In this document: piece after piece, positions 21,454 through 30,679 of the stretch
Position numbering within the stretch: the stretch's first letter is position 1
Layout of the letters: the number at the start of each line of letters is the position of its first letter
NCBI GenBank assembly: GCA_023078555.1
Contig: CM041202.1
Location: 6,310,522 to 6,374,521, forward strand
Direction of reading: 5' to 3'
Length of the DNA: 64,000 bases
Source of the DNA: Ulva prolifera
Lineage: Eukaryota; Chlorophyta; Ulvophyceae; Ulvales; Ulvaceae
The notes under the pieces: generated by a model
The model's input: the letters and a program-made list of their open reading frames with translations, nothing else
What the model was told of the DNA's origin: nothing
Databases searched by the model: none
Position numbers and translations under genes: made by a program

Positions 21454-22506
21454 CTGCACTCAAAGAGGGGCATCATGCAGCCGAGTTTGTGCTGTTGTAA
21501 CACGAGAAGTGTATGGTGGAGCACGAAGAAACGGTACAGAGCGCTTCAACAAACAGCCCCGATTTGAAGGAGAAAGAGGGTGAAGACAGTGTTGTGTTTT
21601 CTGTCGGGCTACACTTGGTGTGCATGGCGGTGGAGGACTATGCCCGCATCGGGTACGGGTCCGTTAGGGCTGGGGCACATACAGCAGGCAGCAGATAGCA
21701 GCTACGTGATCACTGTGAGCTCTGCTGTGAGACTGGGGGCGAGGGCAGATGTGTCTGTTTCCACCTGATGAAGGAAGCCCTTTGCTCGCCCATTGGCTTG
21801 TGCAGGGAGCCAAGATGCTGTATGGAATACAACAACTTCAGACTTTCTGACCCGTACACTGGGTGGGTGTTGACGATGCCGTAAATTTCGGTGTATATGC
21901 AGCATGTTTTCCTTGGCAGAGCACAGTCTTCTTGTATGGAGTGTGTAGCCCGACCGAGTTCTGTGTGAGGGCAGCAGAAGGCTTCAGTGACGGTCAATGC
22001 TGAGCAGCATCAGAGTGGTGTCTGCCAACTTTTGTCACTGTCACGGCCACCATCACTCCTGGGACTGTTCAGTCACGACAGTTGTTTCACTTGGAGCAGT
22101 GACCAGGCGGCTACTCGTATTAACCAGCTGCTGCTGATGCCGCTAGGTCACACTGAAACATCACAATCTGTTTTGAGAATTAGATGAACGCTGCATCATC
22201 GCAGCTGTCGAATTCATTCGGGCATGTGGCAGCAAAGCTGCCGAGGGCTCAGTCTCTCTCCCCGCCTCGCGGAGCAATCAGTTGAACATGCATACGTCAA
22301 TTCGACACAAAACGGCAACGGCACACGATGCTGCAGGCTGAATCCCATTTGAGCAACTGTTCCACAATGGCAATGCCATGGGCGCTGAGCAGCAGCAAAG
22401 CACTAGCAGCAACAAGCTGGTTGGCTCGGGCGCGGTTGGAAGAAGCCGAAGCTAACGCATGTGCTTAACTACATATTCTGATACAGCGGCATATTAATTT
22501 CACTTC
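21454..22506. other. Upstream region of gene D, no gene recognised
   Basis: Homologous in patches to 16540-17240. Non-coding composition. The GTGCAG directly before the gene D ATG, preceded by GCCCCTCTTTGA on the minus strand, suggests that this region is largely a 5'-UTR intron. Confidence 0.4.
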
Positions 22507-23111
22507 TTATGCTTTGAAAACATGGAGCGCGGGGGCGTGGGACTCCCTGCCGTGCCAGTAACATCTTCGATTAGTTGCGAAATACAGATACACAATGGTG
22601 GTTAGAAGTCGATGGCAGCGTGTAGATGTCACGCTCGCGTTCGCGCCAAAACGTCCATCTGCGAAGCAAGCTAGAACGTCCGCAGACGTTTGCTGTCCCG
22701 TGGCGTAGGTGCGACTCGTGCAAACACGCTTACGAGTCGAATGACCATATGCACCGGGCCCTACAGGACAATGCTTCTCAAAATGAAGTATGAGGTACAA
22801 AGATGAGCCTGACGGTATCTTACCATGAGTCCTGTTCTGTGCCGTACAGGACTCGGGCTGGCCTGTGCGAGCAGTGTTTCTTGGGCGGACGATCACAGCG
22901 TGCAGACGTCCGTCATCTGGTAGCCAATGAATCTATTTCTTGAGAACTGGACCGGTAGTCCCTGTACACTGTGTATTGAGTAGCAGTTCTCAACGAAGCG
23001 CCTGTCGGAGGGCAGGCCTGCTGCGAGGGATGCAGGCCCGAAGAGCAACGATCTGCGAGCGTATGCAGTACAATAGACATACGGTGGTACTGTAATCAAG
23101 GTGGCTGTCAA
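22507..23111 (-). pseudogene. I3: paralogue of I2
   Basis: In-frame similarity to I2 at LPDDGRLHAVIVRPR, PVGPGAYGHSTRKRVCTSRT and DVLACFADG. Just upstream of the LPDD block a TAG interrupts the frame where I2 reads through, and a second frame continues with LLFGPASLAAGLPSDRR (I2 has LLFGPAVLTSGLRS). Either an intron lies here or the copy is decaying. No known domain. Confidence 0.3.
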
Positions 23112-23464
23112 GCGGTCGGGTGCACTCGGCTATGTTTTATCTTCGCCCAGCCGCTGTCGCGACGCTATACAACCTGTGGTTGACCATCACAGCGCTTCGT
23201 CCTGCATGCAAACGCTGCAATGAGAAGCGGCTAGGAAACTTCAGTATGTGGTACCGCGGGCGGGGCCATGCGGAGACTGGTCTTACGAGTGCCAGGCAGC
23301 TGGCAGCTCCACGGCGTCAGCGTCATGCGCAGACTTGGAAAGGGGCGGCACGAGTTCTACTGCCTACAGACATATGCAGACTTCCATTGCAGCGAAGATC
23401 GTGCCAGTGGATGTTCCTGTGGGGGATGGTAGCTATAGAAGCTGTGTCTCTGATACTATGCATC

Positions 23465-23483
23465 ATGATCACACTGTGATCAT
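23465..23483. repeat. 19-bp palindrome
   Basis: ATGATCACA, one base, TGTGATCAT. Non-coding surroundings. Confidence 0.85.
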
Positions 23484-24286
23484 CACAGTGGATGCTCTCA
23501 ATGGGGCCGGTGGTGTAGGACAGTTTGCATGCACATTGATGCAGTGAACGGCAGAAGCTTGCTGATACGTGGCCTCCTGGTGAGAGAGTCTGTTGCATGT
23601 AGAATACTACAGTATACATGGAGATGGAGCCTGATTGAGAGGAGCGTGGCTACACAGGGACCGTTGCTCCAGTTCCAACCAGCCTGCCACAACGCAGCAT
23701 TCACATGAGTACCAGCCTCTCGGCAGCTGTGTCACTGCCGCAGAAATCATTCCGCAGTGGACGCATAAGCTAGTACTCAAGCTGCCTGTGGCATGTAGGC
23801 ACCTGGCTGGCTGGCGGTCTCCACAGCTGGCATCACTACTTGTAGGCATGTGTGCATATTCCAGCCGCTGTGCATAGTACATGAAGGCTTCAGTGAAATT
23901 CATGTCCGTAGGACTCCACATCTCATGACTGGCACAGACTGGTGTATCCTGGCATGTCTTGCCCTCCTCTTCTGGAAGTGTGTTCCCCCTCACTCCGTGA
24001 GCTGCTGATGACCGAGCCCAATGCGATGTCTGATGGTGGATCACAGTGATGTAATGTCTGACTTTCGATCACACTCTCTCGACCCCCATCGACCCCCATT
24101 GCCACCATTGCCCCCATCACCCGCCCGTGAAGCTCTCGACATGTTGAACAGAAAGGCTACAATGGGGTGTCTCATCATGCATCTGCGTAACAACATCACA
24201 GACTTGATCACCGCGTGCCGTGGTTGTGGCCAGGCCATGGCCTTTCATGCACTTTCAACACGAAGCGGCGGCTTCAGCACACTCAT

Positions 24287-24400
24287 GCATGTAGTTGCAA
24301 AGGACAGAGGCCGGGTATGGAGCCGTGTCTCGAAATCACTCGTGCATCCACTCACTCATTACCCATTTCCGTGCACGCCCACTATGGGCAACTGCACCGC
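24287..24400 (-). mobile_element. Divergent LINE family C tail
   Basis: CATGTAGTTGCAAAGGACAG, AGGCCGGG and CCACTCACTC match the reverse of the family C 3' UTR with many changes, so this is an older copy than that at 14780. No target duplication found. Confidence 0.55.
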
Positions 24401-24488
24401 ATATGACAAACTACATAAGCGTCTTCACGATCAGAGACAACGCAGGCATCCAGGTTCACAAGCCCCTGCATGTGTGCACGTATGCAGG

Positions 24489-24545
24489 CTTACATAGCAG
24501 CATTCATAGGGACATTGACAAATCCATCAGGGAATGTATTCAGTC
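24489..24545 (-). repeat. Family D tail-like repeat, divergent
   Basis: GCTTACATAGCAGCATTCAT and GGGACATTGACAAATCC align with the inverse of 39840-39894. Confidence 0.45.
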
Positions 24546-25120
24546 ATCAACAGGTGTTCACGCTACATGCCGTCACAGACTCTGACTTGTGACGTAGAAT
24601 GCAACAAGATGGAGGAGCAACACCAGCTAGTATGAAACCGGCCGGTAAGGTGCCACACCATGGCCACACCATGGCCCGGGGTTCGATGTGCCGCAACTAC
24701 AGGTGGCACTCGTAAGCAGAGCAGGCCCGCGAGCACGGTTATGATGTCCGGGACCGATTGGTGAAGAGTACTAGTCAACATAGTTTCACCAGATGAAAAA
24801 CTAGGTTGGAGCGGGGCCCGAGCCTTACAACGGGCATACACTCACACTCTACACAGGTTGATCACATGCGTGCGTCGTACGATTCAGCGAGCATGAGCAC
24901 ATGATATATTTCACATTTACAATAATCACAGTGTCCGTATCCAAGAAAACCGCCCGCCCCGATGAGCCCACTGACCGAAGGCCCGCACACAGCACTCGGG
25001 GCGTCGGACTGTGACAAAATAACTACTATCCGATTATACCATCATAACACCTATACCAATTCCATATATCTCGGACGCAGCTGGCGCCAAGGGGCGGCAG
25101 TAACGACACTCCAGCCTGGC

Positions 25121-27238
25121 CTAGAAGGGAGTGACGCAGGTGCTACCAGTGCTGGCTCCTTCGCATACATCCGTAAACAAGCAACTAGGGTTCGCAGTCT
25201 CTGTATCGCAGTTGCTAGTGCCGAAGCAGGTGCCAATTGCAAAGAAATCAGTGACAATGATGCAGCACGGCAGCCCGGGCTCTCCACAGTCCGAGAACGC
25301 AGCGACTGTAGGGTCTTCCCGCCGGGGGGCATTGGCAAGAATGTCGCTGATAGGGGAGGGAACTTGTCCGGGCGGTGTAGTGGTATCCCTCGGCGGGAGT
25401 GGTGGAGACGGTGGTGTTGGGGGCGGAGGTGGAGGTGGGGGTGTGTCGCCAGGAGGAGGTGGAGGTGGGGGTGTGTCGCCAGGAGGAGGTGGAGGGGGGG
25501 GTGCGTCGCCAGGAGGAGGTGGCGGTGGGGGTACATCGCCAGGAGGTGCCGGTGGTGGGGGTGTGTCGCCGGGAAGGGCCGGTGGTGGGGGGATGTCGCC
25601 AGGTGGTGGGGGAGTGTCGCCGGGAGGGGCGGGAGGGACTGGTGGTGGTGGAGTGTCGCCGGGAGGGGCCGGTGGTGGGGGTGTATCGCCGGGAGGGGCC
25701 GGTGGTGGGGGTGTGTCGCCGGGAGGGGCCGGTGGTGGGGGTGTGTCGCCGGGAGGGGCCGGTGGTGGGGGTGTGTCGCCGGGAGGGGCCGGTGGTGGGG
25801 GGATGTCGCCGGGTGGTGGGGGAGTGGCGCCGGGAGGGGCGGGAGGGACTGGTGGTGGTGGAGTGTCGCCGGGAGGGGCCGGTGGTGGGGGTGTGTCGCC
25901 GGGAGGGGGCGGTGGTGGGGGTGTGTCGCCGGGAGGGGCCGGTGGTGGGGGGATGTCGCCGGGTGGTGGGGGAGTGTCGCCGGGAGGGGCGGGAGGGACT
26001 GGTGGTGGTGGAGTGTCGCCGGGAGGGGCCGGTGGTGGGGGTGTGTCGCCGGGAGGGGCCGGTGGTGGGGGTGTGTCGCCGGGAGGGGCCGGTGGTGGGG
26101 GTGTGTCGCCGGGAGGGGCCGGTGGTGGGGGTGTGTCGCCGGGAGGGGCCGGTGGTGGGGGGATGTCGCCAGGTGGTGGGGGAGTGTCGCCGGGAGGGGC
26201 GGGAGGGACTGGTGGTGGGGGAGTGTCGCCGGCAGGGGCCGGTGGTGGGGGAGTGTCGCCGGGAGGGGCCGGTGGTACCGGTGGGGGGATGTCGCCAGGT
26301 GGTGGGGGAGTGTCGCCAGGAGGGGCGGGAGGGGCGGGAGGGGCTGGTGGTGGGGGGATGTCGCCAGGTGGTGGGGGGGTGTCGCCGGGAGGGGCGGGAG
26401 GGACTGGTGGCGGGGGAGTGTCGCCGGCAGGGGCTGGTGGTGGGGGAGTGTCGCCGGGAGGGGCGGGAGGGGCCGGTGGTGGGGGAGTGTCGCCAGGAGG
26501 GGCGGGAGGGGCGGGAGGGGCTGGTGGTGGGGGGATGTCGCCAGGTGGTGGGGGGGTGTCGCCGGGAGGGGCGGGAGGGACTGGTGGCGGGGGAGTGTCG
26601 CCGGCAGGGGCTGGTGGTGGGGGAGTGTCGCCGGGAGGGGCGGGAGGGGCCGGTGGTGGTGGAGTGTCGCCAGGAGGTGGGGGAGTGTCGCCGGGAGGGG
26701 CCGGCGGTGGGGGGATGTCGCCAGGTGGTGGGGGAGTGTCGCCGGGAGGGGCGGGAGGGGCTGGTGGTGGGGGTGTGTCGCCAGGAGGGGCCGGTGGTGG
26801 GGGTGTGTCGCCAGCCGGGACCGGTGGTGGGGGGGTGTCGCCAGCAGGGACCGGTGGTGGGGGAGTGTCACCAGGAGGGACCGGTGGTGGGGGGGTGTCG
26901 CCAGCAGGGACCGGTGGTGGGGGAGTGTCGCCAGGAGGGACTGGAGGTGGGGGTGTGTCGCCAGCAGGGGCTGGTGGTGGGGGTGGCGGATCGCCCTCAG
27001 CTGATGCAAGCGCTTGCAAGCCACATTGTTGGTTTGCTTCACAGACAGTGCCTTCGAAGCAGACAGGCGACGATTGGAGTGCCAGCGTGCAGCACGGAGC
27101 TCCTGGAAGGCTGCAGGGCCTTGGGTTGGAGGAGTTGAAGCAGATGGCGGAGATGACGCCGTTGACCTGCTCGACTGCAAGGGTGAAGTCTTCGTCGCAG
27201 GAACCTGTCTCAGAAGCTGCAGCACACAGCAGGCCTTG
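25121..27238 (-). CDS. Gene F: giant proline-repeat (PPPP-x-PP-GDT) protein with cysteine-rich ends
   Basis: About 705 codons are open on the minus strand from just after a TGA (27239-27241) to a stop at 25121. The N-terminal part is cysteine-rich (CSLPGAPCCTLALQSSPVC, then CEANQQCGLQ). A central region of about 510 residues is made of a ~10-residue unit GDTPPPPAPP with PPV/PPA variants. The C-terminal module is CGEPGLPCC ... CFGTSNC ... CVTPF. The central repeat resembles extensin-type hydroxyproline-rich glycoproteins of plant and green-algal walls; the ends resemble the CC modules of genes A-G. No signal peptide is visible, so at least one upstream exon is missing. A TGCTGCAG acceptor-like site at about 27212, and a Cys-rich frame further up (CWCSNWTSDKACC), are candidates for it. 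The frame of the repeats is unbroken. Confidence 0.7.
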   Translation of the reverse strand, partial: QGLLCAAASETGSCDEDFTLAVEQVNGVISAICFNSSNPRPCSLPGAPCCTLALQSSPVCFEGTVCEANQQCGLQALASAEGDPPPPPPAPAGDTPPPPVPPGDTPPPPVPAGDTPPPPVPPGDTPPPPVPAGDTPPPPVPAGDTPPPPAPPGDTPPPPAPPAPPGDTPPPPGDIPPPPAPPGDTPPPPGDTPPPPAPPAPPGDTPPPPAPAGDTPPPPVPPAPPGDTPPPPGDIPPPPAPPAPPAPPGDTPPPPAPPAPPGDTPPPPAPAGDTPPPPVPPAPPGDTPPPPGDIPPPPAPPAPPAPPGDTPPPPGDIPPPVPPAPPGDTPPPPAPAGDTPPPPVPPAPPGDTPPPPGDIPPPPAPPGDTPPPPAPPGDTPPPPAPPGDTPPPPAPPGDTPPPPAPPGDTPPPPVPPAPPGDTPPPPGDIPPPPAPPGDTPPPPPPPGDTPPPPAPPGDTPPPPVPPAPPGATPPPPGDIPPPPAPPGDTPPPPAPPGDTPPPPAPPGDTPPPPAPPGDTPPPPAPPGDTPPPPVPPAPPGDTPPPPGDIPPPPALPGDTPPPPAPPGDVPPPPPPPGDAPPPPPPPGDTPPPPPPPGDTPPPPPPPPTPPSPPLPPRDTTTPPGQVPSPISDILANAPRREDPTVAAFSDCGEPGLPCCIIVTDFFAIGTCFGTSNCDTETANPSCLFTDVCEGASTGSTCVTPF
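25430..26990. repeat. 30-bp coding minisatellite of gene F
   Basis: About 50 units of GGAGGGGCCGGTGGTGGGGG plus TGTGTCGCCG on the plus strand, with in-frame variants of 9-18 bp (GGGACT, GGCGGGAGG) that build higher-order blocks. Alternative frames stay open because the unit is a multiple of three; these are shadows. Confidence 0.95.
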
Positions 27239-27631
27239 TCAGAGGTCCAGTTGCTGCACCAGCACATGCGCTGTGGGTGGAATGCAGCACATTGTTCATC
27301 ATTTCTCTATGACAGCGAGACATCCAGGGGGATTAAGCACCTAGCACCGTTCGGCGTCAGTGCTGGAAAGTTGAATCAAGCAGGTAGCTCTGCTGAGCTT
27401 GGCGGCTGTGCCAAGCATGGATGATCAGAATTCGTTCGTGTTCAGTTGCCTGGAATCCTTGTCACTGAAAACGTCATTTTCAAACAATGAAAACGAAGAG
27501 TCCTCGAGTGATCCATGGCCACCAACACCCATGTAGAATGCACAACGGTTTCATTCCCGACACTTTGACTACGTATTGCGATACCGCCGCATGTACCTGT
27601 GGACGTAACATCACAACCGTTGGACGTAACA

Positions 27632-27964
27632 TTACAACCGTTGTGGTGTGACACCACCGCCGCAGAAGTAGCACTCAGATTGCAGGCTTCCCAGTAAACC
27701 TGTAGAGTGACGGTTGTGGCAGGGAGTCGCACCGCAGGGCGTTTCGCCGTCGCCGCCGCAAGAGACGCACGTGGGGCCCGCATCTACAGTACTGGCTGTG
27801 TCGCAGAGGAGCCTCAGGCCGGCATCGCATGAGAAGCTGTCGCCCTGGGTGCAGCAAGGCTCCCCGAGGCCTCCACAGTTGCCCGCGTCCAGAAGGCTGC
27901 GGCCGGAGGCGGAGACCACCCCGGGGAGAGCCAGCAGGCACAGCGTCGCAAGCGCCACCTGCAT
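27632..27964 (-). CDS. Gene G: small secreted cysteine-rich protein
   Basis: Start at the ATG at 27964, which gives a clean signal peptide (MQVALATLCLLALPGVVSA, then SGRSLLDAGNCGG). An upstream in-frame start at 28018 would add 18 residues without purpose. About 110 residues. One complete module, CGGLGEPCCTQGDSFSCDAG to CVSCG, then CGATPC and CYFCGGG. It shares the RSLL motif after the signal peptide with gene A. The last ~20 codons run into a tandem GTTGGACGTAACA(T/C)AC repeat, so the true 3' end may be spliced differently. Lies 0.4 kb upstream of gene F on the same strand. Probably extracellular. Confidence 0.55.
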   Translation of the reverse strand: MQVALATLCLLALPGVVSASGRSLLDAGNCGGLGEPCCTQGDSFSCDAGLRLLCDTASTVDAGPTCVSCGGDGETPCGATPCHNRHSTGLLGSLQSECYFCGGGVTPQRL

Positions 27965-28173
27965 GCATGTGGGCCTGAAGGTGCTGATGCTATCTGCGGG
28001 GTCGTGCCTGATCCGCATTCAAGCTTCCTGGTTGCCGAAGACAGGCCATGCCCTCGATACAATCCCGGAGGCACGCATTTTAACCGATCACGTTGGCCCG
28101 TCGCTGTGGCCGGCAAAGCCGTGGCAGAACAGAGCCGGAGGATGGCGGGGGTAGAGTACCAGTGCGGTTGTGT

Positions 28174-28298
28174 GTTCCAAGGACAAAGCCGGAGGGGCAG
28201 GTGGCACCGCCAGGACAACGAGGGAGCACACGAACAACGCAAAGCACACGCATCAGGAGAGCACCACCCTCCTCGAATCCGCACGAAATCAGTGTGGG
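28174..28298 (-). mobile_element. LINE family B tail, 125-bp insertion
   Basis: Flanked by GTGCGGTTGTGT at 28162-28173 and 28299-28310. Begins GTTCCAAGGACAAAGCCGGA, the reverse of the family B terminus. Confidence 0.85.
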
Positions 28299-28310
28299 GT
28301 GCGGTTGTGT

Positions 28311-28430
28311 ATGTGTCACAAGGATGGATGCGGGAAGGCGGTCAGCACCGCGAAAGCAGCAAGCCACTTGCGGCATCGCAAGAACAACCACACCCACGCC
28401 ACAGCCATGACCAGCACACAGAGACCCCAC
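28311..28430 (-). mobile_element. Second family B-like tail, adjacent
   Basis: ATGTGTCACAAGGATGGATG and GCACCGCGAAAGCAGCAAG repeat the end structure of family B right beside the previous copy. The right border was not found. Confidence 0.5.
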
Positions 28431-28527
28431 AGCGCCCCGGATAAGGCCGTGTTCAGCGGAACGCGCCGAATCAAGGACGCATGGGGCGGGCGCGGGTGAT
28501 GTGACCGGTCACATTACGTGCTGTGTT

Positions 28528-28601
28528 AGTGTATGTTGCAGTTGATTCGGATGAGATTCGGTTTCAGTGTTTGTTTTCTCCCGTTCACTCTTTTGTAAAC
28601 A
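28528..28601 (+). mobile_element. LINE family A tail, 74-bp insertion
   Basis: The last 74 bp of the family A 3' UTR (GTATGTTGCAGTTGATTCGG ... TTCACTCTTTTGTAA) between perfect copies of ACGTGCTGTGTT (28516-28527, 28602-28613). Confidence 0.95.
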
Positions 28602-28743
28602 ACGTGCTGTGTTCAGTGGCGAATAGCGCCACGAGGACGCAATGGCCCATGAAGGCGCAAAGAGCTATAAGCAAGCTAAAAGCATGGAAACATGCTCTAT
28701 TTAACACCTGTTGATGCTTGGAGTTGTTCTTGATCGCATCGAG

Positions 28744-28998
28744 ATGAATTTCGCGAATGTACATGATGGCGACAGCGTGCGCTGGCCTGATGCCTCTTGG
28801 TCTGATAGCGACGACGACATCATGATCCACGAGTACATGAATAGTGCAAATAGATGGCTTGACGATCTTGAGCCGATAGATCTCGAGTACATACGCGAAT
28901 TGCGTCGGATCTGGGTAGGAAGGAGAGTACTGACTTGGATGTACAGCCAAAAGGCAAAGAAGAACGATCAGTTGAGACGGCAAATTGGTATACTGTAG
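28744..28998 (+). CDS. Small acidic hypothetical protein
   Basis: 84 codons from an ATG to TAG. The sequence looks like a real protein: MNFANVHDGDSVRWPDASWS, an SDSDDD acidic patch, MIHEYMNSANRWLDDLEPID, then a basic, helix-prone end (LRRIWVGRRVLTWMYSQKAK). No signal peptide, membrane segment or known family. It is AT-richer than the neighbouring secreted-protein genes. It may be a complete short gene or the last exon of a longer one. No TGTAA appears in the next 100 bp. Confidence 0.4.
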   Translation: MNFANVHDGDSVRWPDASWSDSDDDIMIHEYMNSANRWLDDLEPIDLEYIRELRRIWVGRRVLTWMYSQKAKKNDQLRRQIGIL

Positions 28999-29099
28999 AA
29001 ATGTTACTCATAAAATTGTCTCTGTTTATATATTAGTGACCAGAGGCCATTCCGGACGACTCACAGAGGCATGCGTCCTGGTTCGCGTCCTCGACCTCG

Positions 29100-29200
29100 T
29101 CCTCGGGAAATGTGCCCTGGGCAGGTATACCCCCCCCCCCCCCCCCCCCCCCCCCGAGGGGGACACATCCCCCGGCGGACACTTTCCCGAGACACATTCG
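29100..29200. repeat. 25-bp poly-C tract inside an imperfect inverted repeat
   Basis: C-run at 29131-29155. On its left is CTCGGGAAATGTGCCC; on its right GGACACTTTCCCGAG. These are imperfect inverted copies, so the region could fold into a hairpin with the C-run in the loop. Confidence 0.6.
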
Positions 29201-29379
29201 AAATGTTTGAATAACTCCTAGACGACGACGAATTTCAACAAACGGCCAACGCAGATATACATAAATCATGTATTTATGATTGTTTCACGTCTACGATGTA
29301 ACTTTTACGATTTTTTTCCCGAACCGGACACGTTCCGCTGAACACGGTCTAACCAACACAAGCACACAGACCGTCACAC

Positions 29380-29767
29380 TGTGTGTTGTTCCGGCGCCTG
29401 GGGCTGGTCTGATCGGGGCATTGGGGCGGGGGTCCTGGGGGCCCCCAGCGGCTTCCGTGTGGGGCCGGCGCCGGCCAGGCCGCTGCATGGGGCTGCTGCA
29501 GCCGTGCGGGCGGCGGGGTCGTGTAGCGTGTTGGCGTGTGGGTGTGTGTGTTGGGGGTTGTGTCTGGGACGCGTGCGGGTGCGTGGGTGCGTGGGTCGGG
29601 TGTCAGTGTGTGGTTCGTGTGGTAGTGTGTGGGAGCGTGGGGGTGTGTGGGTGCTTGTTGTGCCTTGGCGTTGGCTGTGGCTCTCCTGCTGCGTGCGCAT
29701 TGCGTTTCTTGTGCTCTCCCTTTTGGTCCTGGCGGTGCTACCGGCCCCTCCTGCTTTTTCCTTTGTA
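29380..29767 (+). mobile_element. LINE family B 3' UTR, 388-bp insertion
   Basis: Flanked by a perfect 16-bp duplication, ACACAGACCGTCACAC (29364-29379, 29768-29783). Shares GGGGCCGGCGCCGGCC and the GGCGGTGCTACC ... CCTTTGTA end with the family B element at 458-1871. It contains no ORF. Confidence 0.9.
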
Positions 29768-29783
29768 ACACAGACCGTCACAC

Positions 29784-30357
29784 ACACCTCCACAGACACA
29801 CCTGAACCACACCCCACACCCCCAACTAACACACCAACACGCGCCCACACACCCACAAAACACGTACCAATTCCAGCCCACAAACATGGGTCCACGAGGC
29901 AGCAGCGTCATGGTTGCAAGTCGCAAGTGTGCGAAGAGCTCCGAGTCTGTACGCTGATCATTGCCACGTGTGCAGTGGTAGTCACATACTGGGACTGCTG
30001 ATTACTAAAGGGCGGTAGTACAGAGGAGCGAGTTGGTGTTGACACATGTGTTCCAGTATAACAAGGACGGCATCACAGAGGCCGGATGCATTGCTGAGTG
30101 GCGGAACGTACGCGCTGCCGCAGTGCTGCAAGAGTGTGGAAGTATGTGGCTATGGTCACATTGTCCAGTAGGATACGGCGCAGTAAGTTCAGATTTTCTT
30201 TACTTTACATTCTCAATCCTGCCGGGCGTGTGTTCACATGTGCATGTGTGTCACCAGCACACAAACTTCGGCCCGTGCATGATGGCGGATGACTGCACTG
30301 CTGTGTTGCTGTGCCGCACTGGGGACGCCCTGACTCGGGCGGAAGTGGAAGTGGGGG

Positions 30358-30358
<1 letters not shown>
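29784..30358. other. No gene recognised
   Basis: CA-rich left part, then ordinary sequence. Open frames here lack support. Confidence 0.35.

Positions 30359-30402
<44 letters not shown>
30359..30402. repeat. 44-bp poly-G tract
   Basis: Uninterrupted G-run directly preceding a reversed family B LINE tail. Confidence 0.95.
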
Positions 30403-30403
<1 letters not shown>

Positions 30404-30404
<1 letters not shown>

Positions 30405-30640
30405 GCATCGTGTGTGTTACAAGGACAAAGCAAGCACGGACAAAGCAAGCAAGCACGGCAGGTGGCAGGTGGCAGGTAGCACCGCACACCGCAACAAGCC
30501 ACACGTAGCACACACCAACACACCCACACAACGCCAGCACCTGCGCCAGCACCTGCGCCAGCCACAGCCACAGCCACGCACACGCCCACACACATCCTTG
30601 GGACCGTGCTGGCTTGGGACCGTGCGTGTGTGTTACAAGG
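30404..30640 (-). mobile_element. LINE family B tails in reverse, with short internal repeats
   Basis: TGTGTTACAAGGACAAAGCA, a GGCAGGT triplet repeat and GTAGCACCGC match the reverse of the family B end. A second TGTGTTACAAGG lies at about 30630. The (GT)n run at 30645-30677 follows. Confidence 0.6.
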
Positions 30641-30644
30641 GACC

Positions 30645-30677
<33 letters not shown>
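30645..30677. repeat. (GT)n microsatellite
   Basis: About 16 GT dinucleotides. Confidence 0.95.

Positions 30678-30679
<2 letters not shown>

Larger units (their letters stand above)
19770..23900. repeat. Segmental duplication, unit 3 (D + I3)
   Basis: Best-preserved unit of the C/E/D triplication. The homologous order on the minus strand is I3, then D. The boundary on the right is set by the last similarity to 19060-19170 (CACCTGGCTGG ... GGCATCAC). Confidence 0.6.
23112..25120. other. End of duplicated segment and spacer; LINE C/D tail pieces
   Basis: 23112-23900 belongs to the duplication. A 19-bp palindrome lies at 23465-23483 (ATGATCACA-C-TGTGATCAT). A divergent reverse LINE C tail begins at about 24287 (CATGTAGTTGCAAAGGACAG), and a family D tail is at 24489-24545. 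No gene recognised. Confidence 0.4.

Noticed and set aside
24660-24690. GGGGTTCGATGTGCC as a tRNA T-arm
   Set aside because: No acceptor stem, D-arm or anticodon stem can be drawn around it.
24962-27344. Three long plus-strand and alternative minus-strand open frames of 579-738 codons
   Set aside because: They are shadows of the gene F minisatellite. The unit length is a multiple of three, so stops are absent in several frames. Only the PPPP-GDT frame joins non-repetitive cysteine-rich sequence at both ends.
30300-30510. Gly-rich plus-strand protein over the poly-G tract
   Set aside because: The homopolymer alone makes the frame; flanks are LINE tails.
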